Source: Magnolia sinica (lineage: Eukaryota; Streptophyta; Magnoliopsida; Magnoliales; Magnoliaceae). From it: 64,000 bases of DNA. The stretch covers positions 28,691,501 through 28,755,500 of the forward strand of contig NC_080588.1 of NCBI RefSeq assembly GCF_029962835.1. Reading direction: 5' to 3'. Below are positions 1-12,292 of the stretch, in pieces; positions within the stretch are counted from its first letter, which is position 1; each line of letters starts with the position of its first letter. A model generated the notes under the pieces. That model made no database searches. It had not been told where the DNA came from and was given only the letters and a program-made list of their open reading frames with translations. A program made the position numbers and the translations under genes.

Positions 1-123
1 TTCCTTTTATTATTATCGTTACTATGATGTGTAATGTAAATACTTCAATTGATTTGCTTAGTTTATTTCGCTAAATAATTTTTGTGCTCACACATGCATT
101 CTAGTTTACACCGTCTTGCATCA
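1..123 (+). mobile_element. 3' end of the 5' LTR of Ty3/gypsy element 1, cut by the window edge
   Basis: These bases align end to end with 7972-8094, the end of the downstream LTR, with about 14 mismatches by eye (roughly 11 percent). The insertion is therefore old. The LTR ends in GCATCA and is followed directly by a primer-binding site. The rest of this LTR lies outside the window, so its target duplication cannot be checked. Confidence 0.85.
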
Positions 124-127
124 AATT

Positions 128-139
128 TGGTATTAAAGC
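128..139 (+). other. Primer-binding site, initiator-Met tRNA type (degenerate)
   Basis: TGGTATTAAAGC begins four bases after the LTR end. It differs at two positions from TGGTATCAGAGC, the usual plant LTR-retrotransposon site complementary to the 3' end of initiator-Met tRNA. The second gypsy element in the window keeps a closer version at 39583. Confidence 0.75.
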
Positions 140-552
140 TTTATGTTTTGCATGGTTTTTGTTAGATTGAGTTATCTGAACTTAGGATCATCTATTTTCT
201 CATATGGGATTGTCTAGATAATTCCAGATCTACATGCCACAGAAATTGCTAACCAGATTCTAGATCTACATGTCACAAAAATTGCTAACTTGATTCCAGA
301 TCTACATGCCACAAAAATTGCTAACCTGATTTTTCAAATTCACAATCCTGTGAGATATTAGTCTGAATTTCCAGATTTGTGTTTTTATTCTAGTTAAATC
401 TGAAAATCTGCAGCATTCATACGTCGTATAGAAGTAGGATCATACATCCATATTGAGGTCTGTTCAAACCTTGAGTCGAACTTAGGAAAATTGAGTTCGA
501 GTTTTTGGTGTATGCCCACTAGAAGTGGTAAGGGTTTTAGCCAACACCCATC

Positions 553-1740
553 ATGAGCAACGAGCAATTAAGCGAGCACCTCACTCAATTACTCCAAAAG
601 ATAACTGCCATAGAGACATCCAACAAAAATATCGAACGAAAACTGACTGCCACCGAAGCTAAACTTGAGCGATTAAAGGCATCCTAAAGGGAAAACCCCA
701 CTGTTGGGGGAGATGTGCAGTCACAGGCAGGTGGTGTTGGTGAGGAGCCAGCCCTTACACAAACCCCCACCAATGGCGGGTAAGTGGGTAGAGAACGGGC
801 ATATCAGGACTGCTTTGATCCTGACGAGAGGGCCATGAAGATTGTCAGGATTGATGCCCCGAGCTTTGATGGTTGCTTTGACCCCAAGGCATTCCTTGAT
901 TGGTTAGCTGACATGGATCACTATTTTGAGTGGCATGAGATGTCAGAGAACCAACAAGTGCGGTTTGCCAAAATGAAGCTTGTGGGGCAAACAAAGATGT
1001 ACTGGACTAATGAAGAGCATAGGATTGAACGGGTGGGAGGAGCTCCCGTTACCCAATGGGGCGAGATGAAAACTATGCTGAGAGAGAAGTACTTCCCTCT
1101 CTCTTATCGCCAGAAGCTCCTGGAACAATGGCAATCTTTACGCCAAGGATCCATGCCTGTCACGGAATACATTACAAAATTTGAGGAATTAATGATGCAG
1201 CGTGACATTAAAGAAGACACTCCAGTAATGCTCATGCGTTTCAAGACGAGCCTTCGATCGGATCTTCAGCGTGAGCTTTGGGCTTGTCCCGTGATAGATT
1301 TAGACGATATGGACCAAGTGGTGTAGGAATTAGAGCAGTATCTAAAGACTCCTATCACAAGACGGTTCAATTCCCGAGACTCTAATGTTAGGACTAGTTC
1401 TCAGGGAACTAGACCCAACATTAGTAATCAACTTAGGGCACAGGCGAATGTTCCCCCTAGGCCTAGGGATGACAAGGGAAAAGGCATCCTTAGTGCTGGT
1501 CCAGGTAGAGGACAGAATGTGCGATGCTACGAATGTGGGAACATTGGCCATTTTGCAACTCGGTGTCCCATTCAGAGCAAAACAAAAGCCTTCGTCATAG
1601 GCGATTCCTAGGATAGCGAGTATGATCAGGGCAACTCTTAAGTTGAATAATATCATCCCGTAGGATCATTGAGTGATGAGGATAAGGTGGGTGATGCTAC
1701 CACACTAGCAGTTGTCATGTGTGCTAGCCTAGACTAAAAG
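553..1740 (+). pseudogene. Ty3/gypsy gag, broken by several stops
   Basis: A single frame starts at the ATG at 553 with a short coiled-coil-like leader. It runs through a retrotransposon capsid domain (about 835-1330, ending in DMDQVV) to a CCHC zinc knuckle, CYECGNIGHFATRC, at 1525-1566. In-frame stops occur at 685, 781 and 1324 and again after the knuckle near 1609, so no full Gag can be made. Gag forms the virus-like particle and binds element RNA through the knuckle. The order LTR, primer site, gag, then protease is normal for the superfamily. The element is a decayed relic. Confidence 0.85.
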
Positions 1741-1774
1741 CAGTGTTGACTGGCGTCATAACACTATCTTTAAC

Positions 1775-4705
1775 ATGATCGCCAAGTGTTGCGAGAAAAA
1801 TTGTAAGGTGATAGTGAACAGTGAGAGTTGCCAGAATGTAATTTCCACTAGCACCTTAGGCCGTCTAAAGTTAGAAGCCACCCCTCATCCTGACCCGTAC
1901 AAAGTCTCACGGGTAGACAAGACTTCCCTTCCTGTCACCCATCAATGTCTTATGCCCATCAAGTTCGGGTCTTATAAGGAATCCCTGTGGTGTGATGTGT
2001 TGCCCATGGATGTAGGTCACATCATCCTAGGCAGATCGTGGCTATTCGATGATGACGTCACGATATACGATCGTTCTAATGCATGTACCTTCATGAATAA
2101 CGGCAAGAAGATAAAAATTAATCCTATGCCACCACAAAACACTGCACAGAAGAAAGGTGAGAAGGCTAGTGAGCTTAAAGAAGTGAGGAAATCCACACCC
2201 AAGTCTCTCCACATCATCACAGCTAAAGAGTTTGAAAGAGAGACTGAGGAGGATTCGACGGTGTATGCCTTAGTGGTTAGAGGGGCTACAGCAGAAGTAC
2301 CAGTAGAGTTACCCCACGAGGTAGCCCCGGTCTAAGAGTACAGAGATGTATTCCCTGAGAATTTGCCAGATGAGTTGCCACCCATGAGGGACATCCAGCA
2401 TGCTATTGATCTTGTCCCTGGGTTGACTCTACCAAACCTTCCTCAGTATAGGATGAACCCTGCAAAGCATGCAGAGTTAAAGAAGCAGGTAGATGAGCTC
2501 CTGCAAAAGGGTTTCATACAGGAGAGCATGAGCCCGTGTGCCATACCTGCTTTACTGACACCTAAGAAAGACGACACTTGGCGCATGTGTGTGGACAGTA
2601 AAGCCATCAACAAAATCACAGTCAAGAGTGGGTATCACCAAATTCGTATATGCCCCAGTGATAAATGGAAAACAGCCTTCAAGACGAAGGATGGGCTATA
2701 TTAGTGGTTGGTCATGCCTTTTAGCTTAACTAACGCACCTAGCACTTTCATGCAGATGATGACCCAGTTCTTGAGACCGTTCATGGGAAAATTCCTAGTG
2801 GTGTACTTCAACGATATCCTAATCTATAGCACCACTAGAGAATCTCACCTTGAACATTTGAAGTTGGTCATTAGCGTCCTTAGGGCGGAGAAATTATACG
2901 CTAACCTTAAAAAATGTTCATTCATGTCCAGTCAAGTTGTGTTCTTAGGGTTTATAGTATCAGCAGAAGGGATGCGTGCAAACCCAAAGAAAGTCAAGGC
3001 CATAGTTGATTGGCCTGAACCGAGGAACATCCATGAAGTGCGGAGCTTCCATGGCTTAGCCACATTTTATCATCGGTTCATTAGGAGTTTTAGCACGATT
3101 ATGGTTCCCATTACAGTGTATGAAGAAGGGAGAATTCGTGTGGTCGAAAGCCGCAGTTAAGGCTTTCAAAGAAATTAAGTGCAAGATGGTCAAAGCTCCC
3201 GTTATGCTCCTTCCCGACTTTTCTAAAGTCTTTGAAGTTGCGTGTGATGCGTCTGGTATTGGTATTGGAGGAGTCCCAAGTCAAGAGGGTCATCCTGTTG
3301 CCTATTTCAGTAAGAAACTAAATGAGGCAAAACAAAAATGCTCTACTTATGATAAGGAATTCTATGCGGTAGTGTAGTCTTTGAGACATTGGCACTACTA
3401 CCTCCTACCGCAAGAATGTCTTATTCTCTGATCATGAGGCCTTAAGTTATCTTCGCTCCCAGAAGAAACTTAACCCAAGGCATGCTAAGTGGGTTGTGTT
3501 CCTTCAAAAGTATTCGTTTGTCATAAAAAACAAGGTCGGAGTAGAGAATAAACCAGCCGATGCCCTTAGCCGTAAAGTAGCGTTGCTCAATTCTTTGAGT
3601 GCTGGAGTTGTCAGCTTTGAGCAACTGAGAGATGAGTACCTCACATGTCTAGATTTTGAGGGTACCTATATGTCACTCTCGAGTGATCAACAAAGTGTGG
3701 GGGATTTCGTGTTGAGAGATGGATTCCTTTTTAAAGGAAATCGTTTATGTATTCCCCGTACATCCCTTCATAAATTCCTCGTTCAGGAGCTTCATTCGAG
3801 AGGGATAGCGGGCCACTTTGGCCGCGATAAGATTATTGCCCTCGTAGAGGATCGTTTCTACTGGCTAAGTATCAAGTGAGATTTCGCCAAAATTTTAGGG
3901 CAGTGTAGAACATGTCAAATGGTGAAGTAGCAAAAGAAAATTTCTAGATTATATACGCCGTTACCTGTGCCACATGCTCCGTGGTAAGACATTAGCATGG
4001 ATTTCGTGCTTGGGCTTCCCAAGACGATTAAAAAGCACAATTCCATTTTTGTCGTTGTGAACCGCTTCTCTAAGCTGGTGCATTTCATCCCATGTTCTAA
4101 AACCTTAGATGCGTCTAATATTGCTAAGGTCTTTTTCGATGGTGTGGTCCGTCTCCACGGTTTACCAAAGACCATAGTGTCTGACCGTGATGTCAGATTT
4201 ACCAGCTATTTTTGAAAGACACTATGGCACATGATGAGAACAAGTTTGTAGTTTTCTACAGCATACCACCCCAAAATTAATGGCCAAACCGAGGTGGTTA
4301 ATCGTAACCTTGGAAACCTGTTATGATGCTTAGTGGGTGAACATGTGAAAACTTGGGATTTTATTCTACCTATAGTCGAGTTCGCCTACAACAGTCCAAT
4401 CAATAGATCTACAGGGTTGAGTCCATTTGAAATTGTTAGAGAGTACAAACCTTGGATGCCCATTGACTCGTTACCCATGTCAGTTACCCAAAGATCTTCT
4501 GAGTTAGCTGATGCATTTGCACGACACATTCATGACTTGCATGCACATGTTAGACAACGATTAAATGTGAGTAATGATAATTATAAATGTTCAGCTGACC
4601 AACATCATAGGTGGACAAAATTTAATGAAGGGGATTATGTAATGATTAGGATTAGACCAGAGCGGCTTCTTCCGGGTTCCTCTAAGAAATTACAAGCTCG
4701 CAATA
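1775..4705 (+). pseudogene. Ty3/gypsy pol, 5' part: protease, reverse transcriptase, RNase H, integrase
   Basis: The protease region (1775-2335) has lost its D-S/T-G active site: codon 1817-1819 is Asn and 1823-1825 is Glu, in IVNSESC. Reverse transcriptase (2340-3110) has an in-frame deletion near 2626 that joins ITVK directly to SGYHQI. This removes the segment that normally carries the first catalytic Asp. A TAG lies at 2702, and YxDD has become YFND (Asn codon 2810-2812). A frameshift near 3115 leads into RNase H ([10 protein letters not shown]). Integrase follows with an HHCC zinc finger (about 3790-3930), both Asp residues (MDF near 3997; SDRD near 4180) and the Glu (GQTEVVNR near 4285). 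Several further stops occur. The frame runs into the solo LTR at 4706 and resumes at 6824. Confidence 0.9.
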
Positions 4706-6818
4706 TGTTCACTCCCCAAGTATAGGGTTGTGATGTAGTAATAAACTCGGTGAGACCGAGGTCGAATCCACAAGGACCGAAAATTGCACGTGATCTGGAA
4801 CTAACTAGATCTAGAACTAGCAAAAGATGTAATCTAAATCAAATAAAATTTAAGGAATAATTATGGGGTAATTATCGAAAACTTAAATTATTCAGGGAAT
4901 AAGAAACTAGGGATTCAGAGGATCCACTTGTAGAGATCAAGGAGATCTTTATGCCTGCTTCAAAAATCATGGAACTTAAACTGAACTTCCTCTGATATAA
5001 TTTTCAAAGAGATGAAAGGTATATGAATTAGAATGGATTCCATCACCAAACCATGCCCAGGAGACAAAGTAAACAACAGAATTAAACTAATTACCAACCA
5101 ACCAACAATGTATGAAGATCAGGAAGGGTACTGTCATCCTACCATGCCCATGGAACAATGATGAACAACAGGGCTTCCTGACTTCATAACATAAAAAGGG
5201 GAAAGAAATACTCAAAGCCATTGCAAACCCATTGTAATTTCAGTCACAACGGACCATTAAAGACTAAGAAAAATATTCCTTTAATAATCAACTAAAAATC
5301 ACATTCAGCTTATGAATTTTAAATTACAGGCACAAAATATAATCTCCCATCTCGCTACAGGCTTCACCTCTTAACCCTAGCTAAGAGGTTTAGCCACACA
5401 TGAATGGGCTGAACAAAGCAAATGAAAAAATAAAAATAAAAAGAGAGAGAAAAGAACAAGAAGGAAAGAAGAAAAAAACCAGCCTCACATCCAGCACTCC
5501 CTTCCAGCCACGTCTCTGCCTCCCCAGATGCTTTCCTCTCCTCTTTTCCTCCCTTCTCAAGCCTTCCTCTCTCCTTTTATCAGTCTTGCAAACAGAGGCT
5601 GGAGCTCGTTTTTTCCACGGTGGAGTGTGCAAGTACTATTTACGCACGGCAGCGTGCGCAGCAACAGAAAATGCAAAAAGGACTTGCGTTTCGATCGAGA
5701 TTGCTGGGCTATTCTTCCAAATATCTCAAAAAAGACGTCATGGACAGGATTATGGCCACATTTTCAACATATTGGATGGTCTGGATCATGCATCCGACCA
5801 CCACCATGGTCGCACAATGGCCCGAGAAAGCAGGGCGGCGTCCGGTTTTCACGGACGTTGCAACAGAGCATTCGCTGATGCTTTGTGTGGCCTAGGATCA
5901 GTCGTCAGTCCATAAATCCATTCCGACCATTGGATTGGTCTCGCAAAACCGGTCGGAGTTGGTGTTCTTCGGGTCACATTTAGTGTGGCCCATCAAGAAT
6001 ATCGTTCTACCGACCAAACTGCGTTGGATCAAGACTCTTTTGAGTATGTGTGCATGGGGTTGGAGAAACTCCTTTTGTACGGTCGGTTCGACCTTCTGGA
6101 ACGAATGGACGCTCCGGATTGGCCACGTGATCGAAGGTGGTGGCCCACTAAATATCAGCCGCAACCCCCTGTTTCTTTCGCAGGAAAGAAATCGAATTGG
6201 AGAGGGAGAGCTCGGTCAGCGTCCGTTTTGACTGCGGTATCGGTCTGGTGTAACGCAAGTGAGAATGCTCTGTGTGCACGCCAGTCACATAAAGTGCGTC
6301 CCTTGATGTTTCTACAAAATCCACACCGACCATCTGCTTACCCATCTCATTTTAAGCGTTGACCCCAAACTTGAAGCAGATCCAAACATCAGGTGGGCCT
6401 TAATTGTTGATGTGTGAGCTGATATGTCCGTTGGGCCACTTCTACAATGATCTGAGAGCTGAAATTTGATATGTACCGTTAATTTATGGCCCTTAGGCCA
6501 TGCATGCAGTTTTGAGCCAATCAGATGGCGGGAACTATGTGATCTTGCATTCTTCATCAATTTCGGGCCTCTTTAACGTGAATGACTTGATTTTCTCGGA
6601 TCCCTGGCATGTAAATTCTTCAGTCTTGGTTCTCTGGAGTGTGTCCCTTGCTCTGGTGTCTTCAGAATGTTAATTCCATGCTTTTAGCATCCCGATCCAG
6701 TCCCAGCTCGCAATTCCACCTTGCAACAGAAATATGATTAAAATGGGCTATTAAATGGTATCATGTTCATAAATCTAGGCAACAACTGGGTCTGATATGC
6801 AATATTTAACCCTCAACA
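4706..6818 (+). mobile_element. Solo LTR (2.1 kb) nested in the gypsy integrase, 5-bp target duplication CAATA
   Basis: The segment begins TGTT and ends AACA and is flanked by CAATA at 4701-4705 and 6819-6823. Removing it plus one CAATA restores the integrase frame exactly (...ARN then TGP...). These are the marks of an LTR retrotransposon insertion. No primer site, gag or pol is visible inside, so a solo LTR left by LTR-LTR recombination is the simplest reading. A TRIM or LARD-type element is the alternative. Close to the start (4760-4769) is GGTCGAATCC, which resembles a tRNA B box, but no cloverleaf surrounds it. The family was not identified. Open frames inside (for example 5400-5915) look random. 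Orientation cannot be set. Confidence 0.82.
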
Positions 6819-7235
6819 CAATACTGGACCATTTAAAGTATTGTGTAAAATTGGGTCTAATGAGTACAAGGTAGACCTTTTACTTGAAATGGGAATAAAT
6901 CCAACGATCAATGTGAAAGATCTAGTCCTCTGTCCTAACCCTTCCATTGTTTCTTCTTCCGACCCTCGGCCACTTTCCGACTTTACTTCTCAACCCACTC
7001 CACCCCTTCCACCATCAATTGACAGTAAGGAAGAGATTGAAGGGATAGTGCATGAGAAGATTGTTTCCACACGAGATGGGGGCTTCCAAAGGTACCTTAT
7101 CAAATGAAAGAACAAACCACCATCCGATTCCACGTGGCTTACAAAAGTGGAACTACAACGGATTGATCCGGACCTTCTCGAGACGCACAAAAGTTTTAAC
7201 TCGTCGGAGTCAAGTTCTTCTTACCCGAGGGGAGT
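6819..7235 (+). pseudogene. Ty3/gypsy pol, 3' part: integrase C-terminus and chromodomain
   Basis: After the second CAATA the integrase C-terminal fold resumes (GPFKV...VDLL) and is followed by a proline-rich linker (about 6950-7020). A chromodomain then spans about 7030-7200, with IEGIVHEKI, FQRYLIK and STWL. A TGA at 7105-7107 replaces the expected Trp codon right after YLIK. A chromodomain at the integrase C-terminus places the element among plant chromoviruses, which use it to target heterochromatin. I did not assign the lineage within them. CGAGGGGAG at 7226-7234 is the polypurine tract before the LTR. Confidence 0.85.
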
Positions 7236-8094
7236 TGATGAGGACATCAAACCCTTCAAAATTTATCAAAGGTGAAAGCAGCCGATGAAGACATCTTTAT
7301 GGCTCAATGATGGTTCATGGCACAACCAAGGATGATTTTGAAGATCTGGTTAATAGCACAAATAAGGATGACTTTGAAGGCCTTACACATGTCCTTGGAT
7401 TAATTGAAGGCCCCACATTAGGAGGACACACGTGTAGGATGAGTTAGAAGACCGATCTATTATGCGGGATTTTTTTTATTTTTTAGTTTTTTTAGAAAGC
7501 TTTGTTGTTTTTTTTTTCCCTTTTGTTATAGGGGTAATTTAGTCATTTTCTTTTAAATCCGAATTTTATAAATAGGATACTTTCTACTATAAACCTAATA
7601 ATGTTTTTTTAATGAAAGCTTGGTGCCTCCTTTCCTCTTTCTCTTTGTAGTAAGTTCTTCTCTTTCCCTAATATCTTCTCTTCTTCTAAATTCTATTTCT
7701 AGCCCTCCAACCTTCTTCTCTTTCTATGCCTAGTACTTTTTTTTTTTTGCTATTGACCCTGAAAATCTGAGAATTGATCCCAACCCTCTTTCAGATTTTC
7801 CAGCCGTTCCTATTCCAGAAATCCTTTGATTTCCAGGACTAGAGAAGCTGCATTGATTGATGGATTGAAACCATGTAAGATCTGGAGGTCCCATCCCTAG
7901 CTGGATCCAATCCACGCATGATTTGAATACAGTACAGCAGGATTGTGACGATGGTCTACAACCATTGCATGTTTCTTTTATTATTATCATTACTATGATG
8001 TGGAATGTGAATATTTCAATTAATTTACTTAGTTTATTTCGCTGGATAATTTTTGTAGTCACACATGCATTCTACTTTAGACCGTCCTGCATCA
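7236..8094 (+). mobile_element. 3' LTR of Ty3/gypsy element 1
   Basis: The LTR begins TGATG just after the purine tract and ends CATCA, giving perfect 5-bp inverted termini. It is 859 bp long. A TATA-like TATAAATA lies at 7567-7574. The last 123 bp match the start of the window. The same TGATG start and GCATCA end recur in the second gypsy element at 38353, so the two elements are related. Confidence 0.85.
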
Positions 8095-9061
8095 CTTGAT
8101 GCTCAGAAGATTCAACTACAAATGTCTACAAGTCAGAGTTTTAATGTGTAGAAGATTCACAGAAAGCCCACTGTATTTTCATTATCAGAGCTTTTTAGTC
8201 GCACATGAATTAATTAAAAATATTTGAATTGTAGATATAACAAACAATCTTATGACTACGAAAGCACAACATAAGAAGCATTCTACTTCATTAATATTTA
8301 TGATGTTGTACATAATCAAGTTCCTTTTTTTTTTTTCTGTTCCTTCTTGAATTTGAAACAGAAAAATGAAGCATGGTATTCTAGACTAAAATTGATATAT
8401 TGCTCACTGGAAGATCGATTACCCATGGGCATGATCAATACTGTGGAACCGAGCAGCATCTTGCCCTCTACACTCCACCACCACTACTCGCTCTCTCTTG
8501 CTCTGTTATAGACCATGTCAGTTATTTCAGTTAAGCAATAAAACAGAACCCCAACAACAATAAAATGCACTAGTTGAACAGGTCTTACAGAATAGTCAAA
8601 GAATGTGAGCTTAATCAACCGGTAGTCCTCACCTCTGCTGCACTCCCTCTCACACGATAATTCTTTAACAACAGGAAAAAAAAAAAAAAAAAAAAAAAAC
8701 GAAGAAGAAGAAGAAGAAGAATCAATATGCCTAAAACTGAGCAACAGAAAAAAATTTAAATTAGAAACAAGGAGAAAGAAAGACCTAATGCAAGTAGTAT
8801 TATGGCTATCATGATACTAAAGTATTGTTTACTTTCTATGTAAGAAAGACATGGATGCATCTGATAGTACTTAGACATGAGATGTGAAAATTACTAATCC
8901 TGGATAACCAGAGAAGTCGGCATATCCATGCAGTTGTATGATAACATTAAACCAGCATTACACATTTTCTCCTAAAAGAATATGATAATATCTAGAAAAC
9001 TTGAAATACGTTGGAAATATAACAATAGACCATAAAAAGTTCCCAAAAACTAAAAGAAAAC
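8095..9061. other. No gene recognised; poly(A) and GAA microsatellite
   Basis: The only clear structure is a poly(A) run (8676-8699) followed by (GAA)n to about 8721. A minus-strand open frame (8484-8744) has a hydrophobic stretch but begins in this simple repeat and matches nothing I recognise. Confidence 0.5.
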
Positions 9062-9680
9062 ATTTTTTTAGAAAGCGACTGAAATTTTATTAAAGGAGAG
9101 ATGAAGAAAACCATGAGGGGGAATCAGGAAGTCATCACAAGTGACTCTATTGCCACTCCCTCCTTTGCAAAAGGTTCAGTTACCTCATTCACATCCCCTT
9201 TAAACATTAGAGAATACAGCTCTTCCCATTGCAGGTAAGGCTCTTATTCAGGCACAATGAAATCCAATTTCCATGGCCATTGTTCAAGCAAGGAGGCCCA
9301 TTTGATGACATTACGTGAGTCTCCTTCAACTATCAAACTTCCATTATAACTTATAAGAGGACAAAACATGTAGGCAACCCTTGACAGAGTGACATGCCTT
9401 ATACCTCATTAGAGCCTATCGCACCATTCGGATCAGAAAAAGCAACTGCTTATTGTTTCTCAGGATGACACCCATGCCCATTCGGCCAGGATTACTGAGC
9501 CAACACCCATCATAATTAAGCTTCAAATAACTGTCTAGAGGAGACTCCAAACAGATTTTAGCCCTTTGCCTGATTCCTCCACCCCCAATCAAGGACTCAA
9601 TCCCAAAGGAAATAGGTTCTAGAAACACCTGGTACTCTGGCTTCACCAGTATGATTCTCTTTTTGGTAATTTCTCTCAAT
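9062..9680 (-). pseudogene. LINE-type RNase H domain remnant
   Basis: Read on the minus strand, 9520-9430 encodes LKLNYDGCWLSNPG and GMGVILRNN. Further on, near 9345-9260, comes LIVEGDSRNVIKWAS. These are the first strand and the E-G-D-S-x-x-V-I block of the RNase H-like domain found at the end of plant LINE reverse transcriptases. The two parts are in different frames and are followed by a stop. A third block, PFAKEGVAIES, lies near 9180. An AATAAA-type sequence (about 9095) and an A-rich tract close the minus-strand end, as in a 5'-truncated LINE. A captured host RNase H-like gene is less likely. Target duplications were not found. Confidence 0.6.
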
Positions 9681-10909
9681 GCTAATTTACCGTTGAATAT
9701 CCTTTATGTTCCTTTCCCTTCAAAGACCCCGCATGATGATGAATGGCAATAGTTCCAATGTTTAGAGTATCAGTATCATTACATGTATCGATGACCAGGG
9801 ATATGGAAACATGTATCGATATCGCCGATATTATCCCCGATACTTGTAAAAATATCATTGTCTGAGGGAAATATTAGGGAAGCATTGGAAGGCAGGTGGA
9901 ATTTTAGTGAAACTTTAGTAGATGCTAAAGGACACATGTTTACATGTATAGGAATCAAAATATTGCAAAAAATGGCTATATATAATAATTTTTTGTTTAT
10001 AGGGGGGGTCTAACCATGTGTTATCAAAAAAATCAGCATGTAATAAATGTATAGAATTTGTAGCCAATCAATAGATCAGCTAGCACTCATTAATTTATTA
10101 AATTTCCACATTAATCAACAGTGGAAAACACATTTTCCAATAGAAAAATTAAATTTCACCAATTTAAATGTTACTTTTTTGCCACAAATCCATGTTAATG
10201 CAAGAGTATCATGCATAGACATGTCATGCTAACATTTGTAAAGAACATGAAGTTTCCATGGATTTTTCATAACTTTTGAGTTCCGGCCTATCTTCGTTTC
10301 GAGTTGAGATTTCTCCTCAAATCCAAACTTTAATTCAATAAAAACCAAGAGTGATAGAAATCATCCAAGGAAAAAAATCAAAAAAAAGAAAAATCCAAAA
10401 AATGGATTTTTTTTAGGGGCGGGGGTTTTGAAAATTTTCCCAATTCTATGTCAATTTTCGCCTACTTACAAATGTTTCCCTAGTATCAAGGAAGATTTAA
10501 ATATCGGTATTACATCGGCCGATATGGGCAGCATGAGACGAAATGCGATATGGGGGCGAATTGACTCGACACAAAAAATAAGAACATGTATTGACCTGAT
10601 AGGGTCCATATCAGTCGAGCTTAAAACCCAACAATTGGCCCTCCTTTTTCGATTTTCCCCTTTCCTCTCTTATCCTTTCCAATTAGTTTACCTTAAAGAG
10701 TGTTCGAAGCCCATTTTCAACCAGATCTGCATACATTTGAAGATCAAAACTTCGTTTTTGGAATCAACTATTCGGATTGAAGCATTCGTACCCGACCTAG
10801 GGAAAATACAAAAAAAAAAAAAGAGAGAGAGAGAGAGGGTAACATACCTTTTTTACATTTATTATTGCTGAAATTGAGTCTAAAATATAACATAAACCCA
10901 AATTGAAGG

Positions 10910-11520
10910 AATCATGCTTGATTACTTCTTGATTTGTGGATTTTTGGAAAAAAATTTCCTGTTTATACGGGTAATTTCAGATTATTATTTTTTTTGTTTT
11001 TACTTTTTTTTTTCAATCAAATGTTGTAATAATAAATGAATAACCTTTTCATACTAGAGATCTACACATTTCTTCTTGATTTGGGGATTTTTTTTTTTTT
11101 CTACAATTTTTCCTATTTATTATGCTGGAAATTTCTAGAATTTTCATATTTCTTTTTTTTTTTTTTAATCAAATGTTGTAGCGATGCATGAATAGCCTTT
11201 TAATATTATAAATCTACACATTTCTTCTTGATTATGGGGCTTTTGAAATTTTCTAAAAATTTTAGATTTTTTTTTTATCATTTTTACTTTATCCAATCGA
11301 ATGTTGTAATGATGGATGAATGGCCTTTTAATGTTATAGATCTACACATTTCTTGTCGATTTGGGTTTTTATATTTTTTTAGTTTTTCCTATTTACACTG
11401 GAATTTTCTAAAATTTTCAAATTCATTTATTGTTTTACTTTTTTCCATCAAATGTTGTAATAATGCATTAATATCCTTTTAATACTATAGATCTACACAT
11501 TTCATGCATTGATTAAATAA
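10910..11520. repeat. Tandem repeat, about 4.5 copies of a 130-150 bp AT-rich unit
   Basis: The sequence ATCAAATGTTGTAA, or a near match, recurs at about 11016, 11168, 11296 and 11447. Each copy is followed by an ATGAATRRCCTTTT-like block and AGATCTACACATTTCTT. Unit length varies because of poly(T) tracts. The open frames here are low-complexity and not genes. Confidence 0.8.
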
Positions 11521-11953
11521 ATTTTTTAATTTATTTTTGTATTTTCAAGTTAGTTATTGGGCATTTTCTAAAAATTTTATTTTATTCAAAAATAATTTTT
11601 GGAAAATGAATCTAATGATTGATCTAGGTAAATGTACATTTGTTTTGAATATAGATCCATCATTTACTAATAGATTTAAATTATTTTTCTATTTTCGATC
11701 CATTTTTTGCCATGTTTTAAGCATTTTTCAAATTTTTTATATTTTTTCCCCATAATTTCTTTGAGAGAATGATTAATTAGTTTATAAAATGTATAACATA
11801 TGATATAAATTCGTATATGTATTTTAACAACATGTGATATCAATTTATGACATACATTAACAATTTATACCTAAAAAAATCAAGATCATAGCTAACAGCA
11901 AGTCAACCTAATATATAGTATTCTTATTCTTAACAATGAATGGTTGTCCAGTA
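11521..11953. other. AT-rich stretch without a recognised gene
   Basis: The stretch between the tandem repeat and the copia LTR is AT-rich and belongs to the surrounding TIR element. It ends in CAGTA (11949-11953), the target duplication of the copia. Confidence 0.5.
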
Positions 11954-12285
11954 TGATATTTCTACATAAATTTGAAATGTTGAGATCTTGGAACCAAGTT
12001 TTGATTCAATTCTGGGTTGGTCTCATTGTGAGATTCCATCCTCTTAAATAGATTACAGATTACTATACATGGTATATGTTAAGCCATAATTTTGGGTGAT
12101 TACAATCCCTAATTTAAGGGATAATAAAGGAGAATAATTGTATTCCTAAAATATACAACTTAAGCATAGTACATGATTGAATGGCATAATGAAGGAGAAT
12201 AATTCCATTCCTAAAACAAACAACCTAAGTATAGTACATGATTGAATGGGATCCACGTTTTGAGAATCTGGTCCCTTGATTAACA
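11954..12285 (-). mobile_element. 3' LTR of the copia element
   Basis: The LTR is 332 bp. It contains a direct duplication of about 60 bp (GGAGAATAAT...CTAAG(C/T)ATAGTACATGATTGAATGG, about 12130-12250). The other LTR lacks this segment, so the two LTRs differ in length by 141 bp. Confidence 0.88.
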
Positions 12286-12292
12286 CCCCCCC

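Noticed and set aside
4760..4769. tRNA gene suggested by the B-box-like GGTCGAATCC
   Set aside because: No acceptor stem, anticodon arm or A box at the right distance could be formed; it lies near the end of an LTR.
5400..5915. 171-codon frame in the solo LTR, and the overlapping frame at 5528-5878
   Set aside because: Low-complexity Lys/Ser-rich start, overlapping frames, no domain, and location inside an LTR.
10428..10871. 147-codon frame
   Set aside because: Composition is biased, it ends in a GAGA and poly(A) tract, and it lies in a non-coding repeat element.
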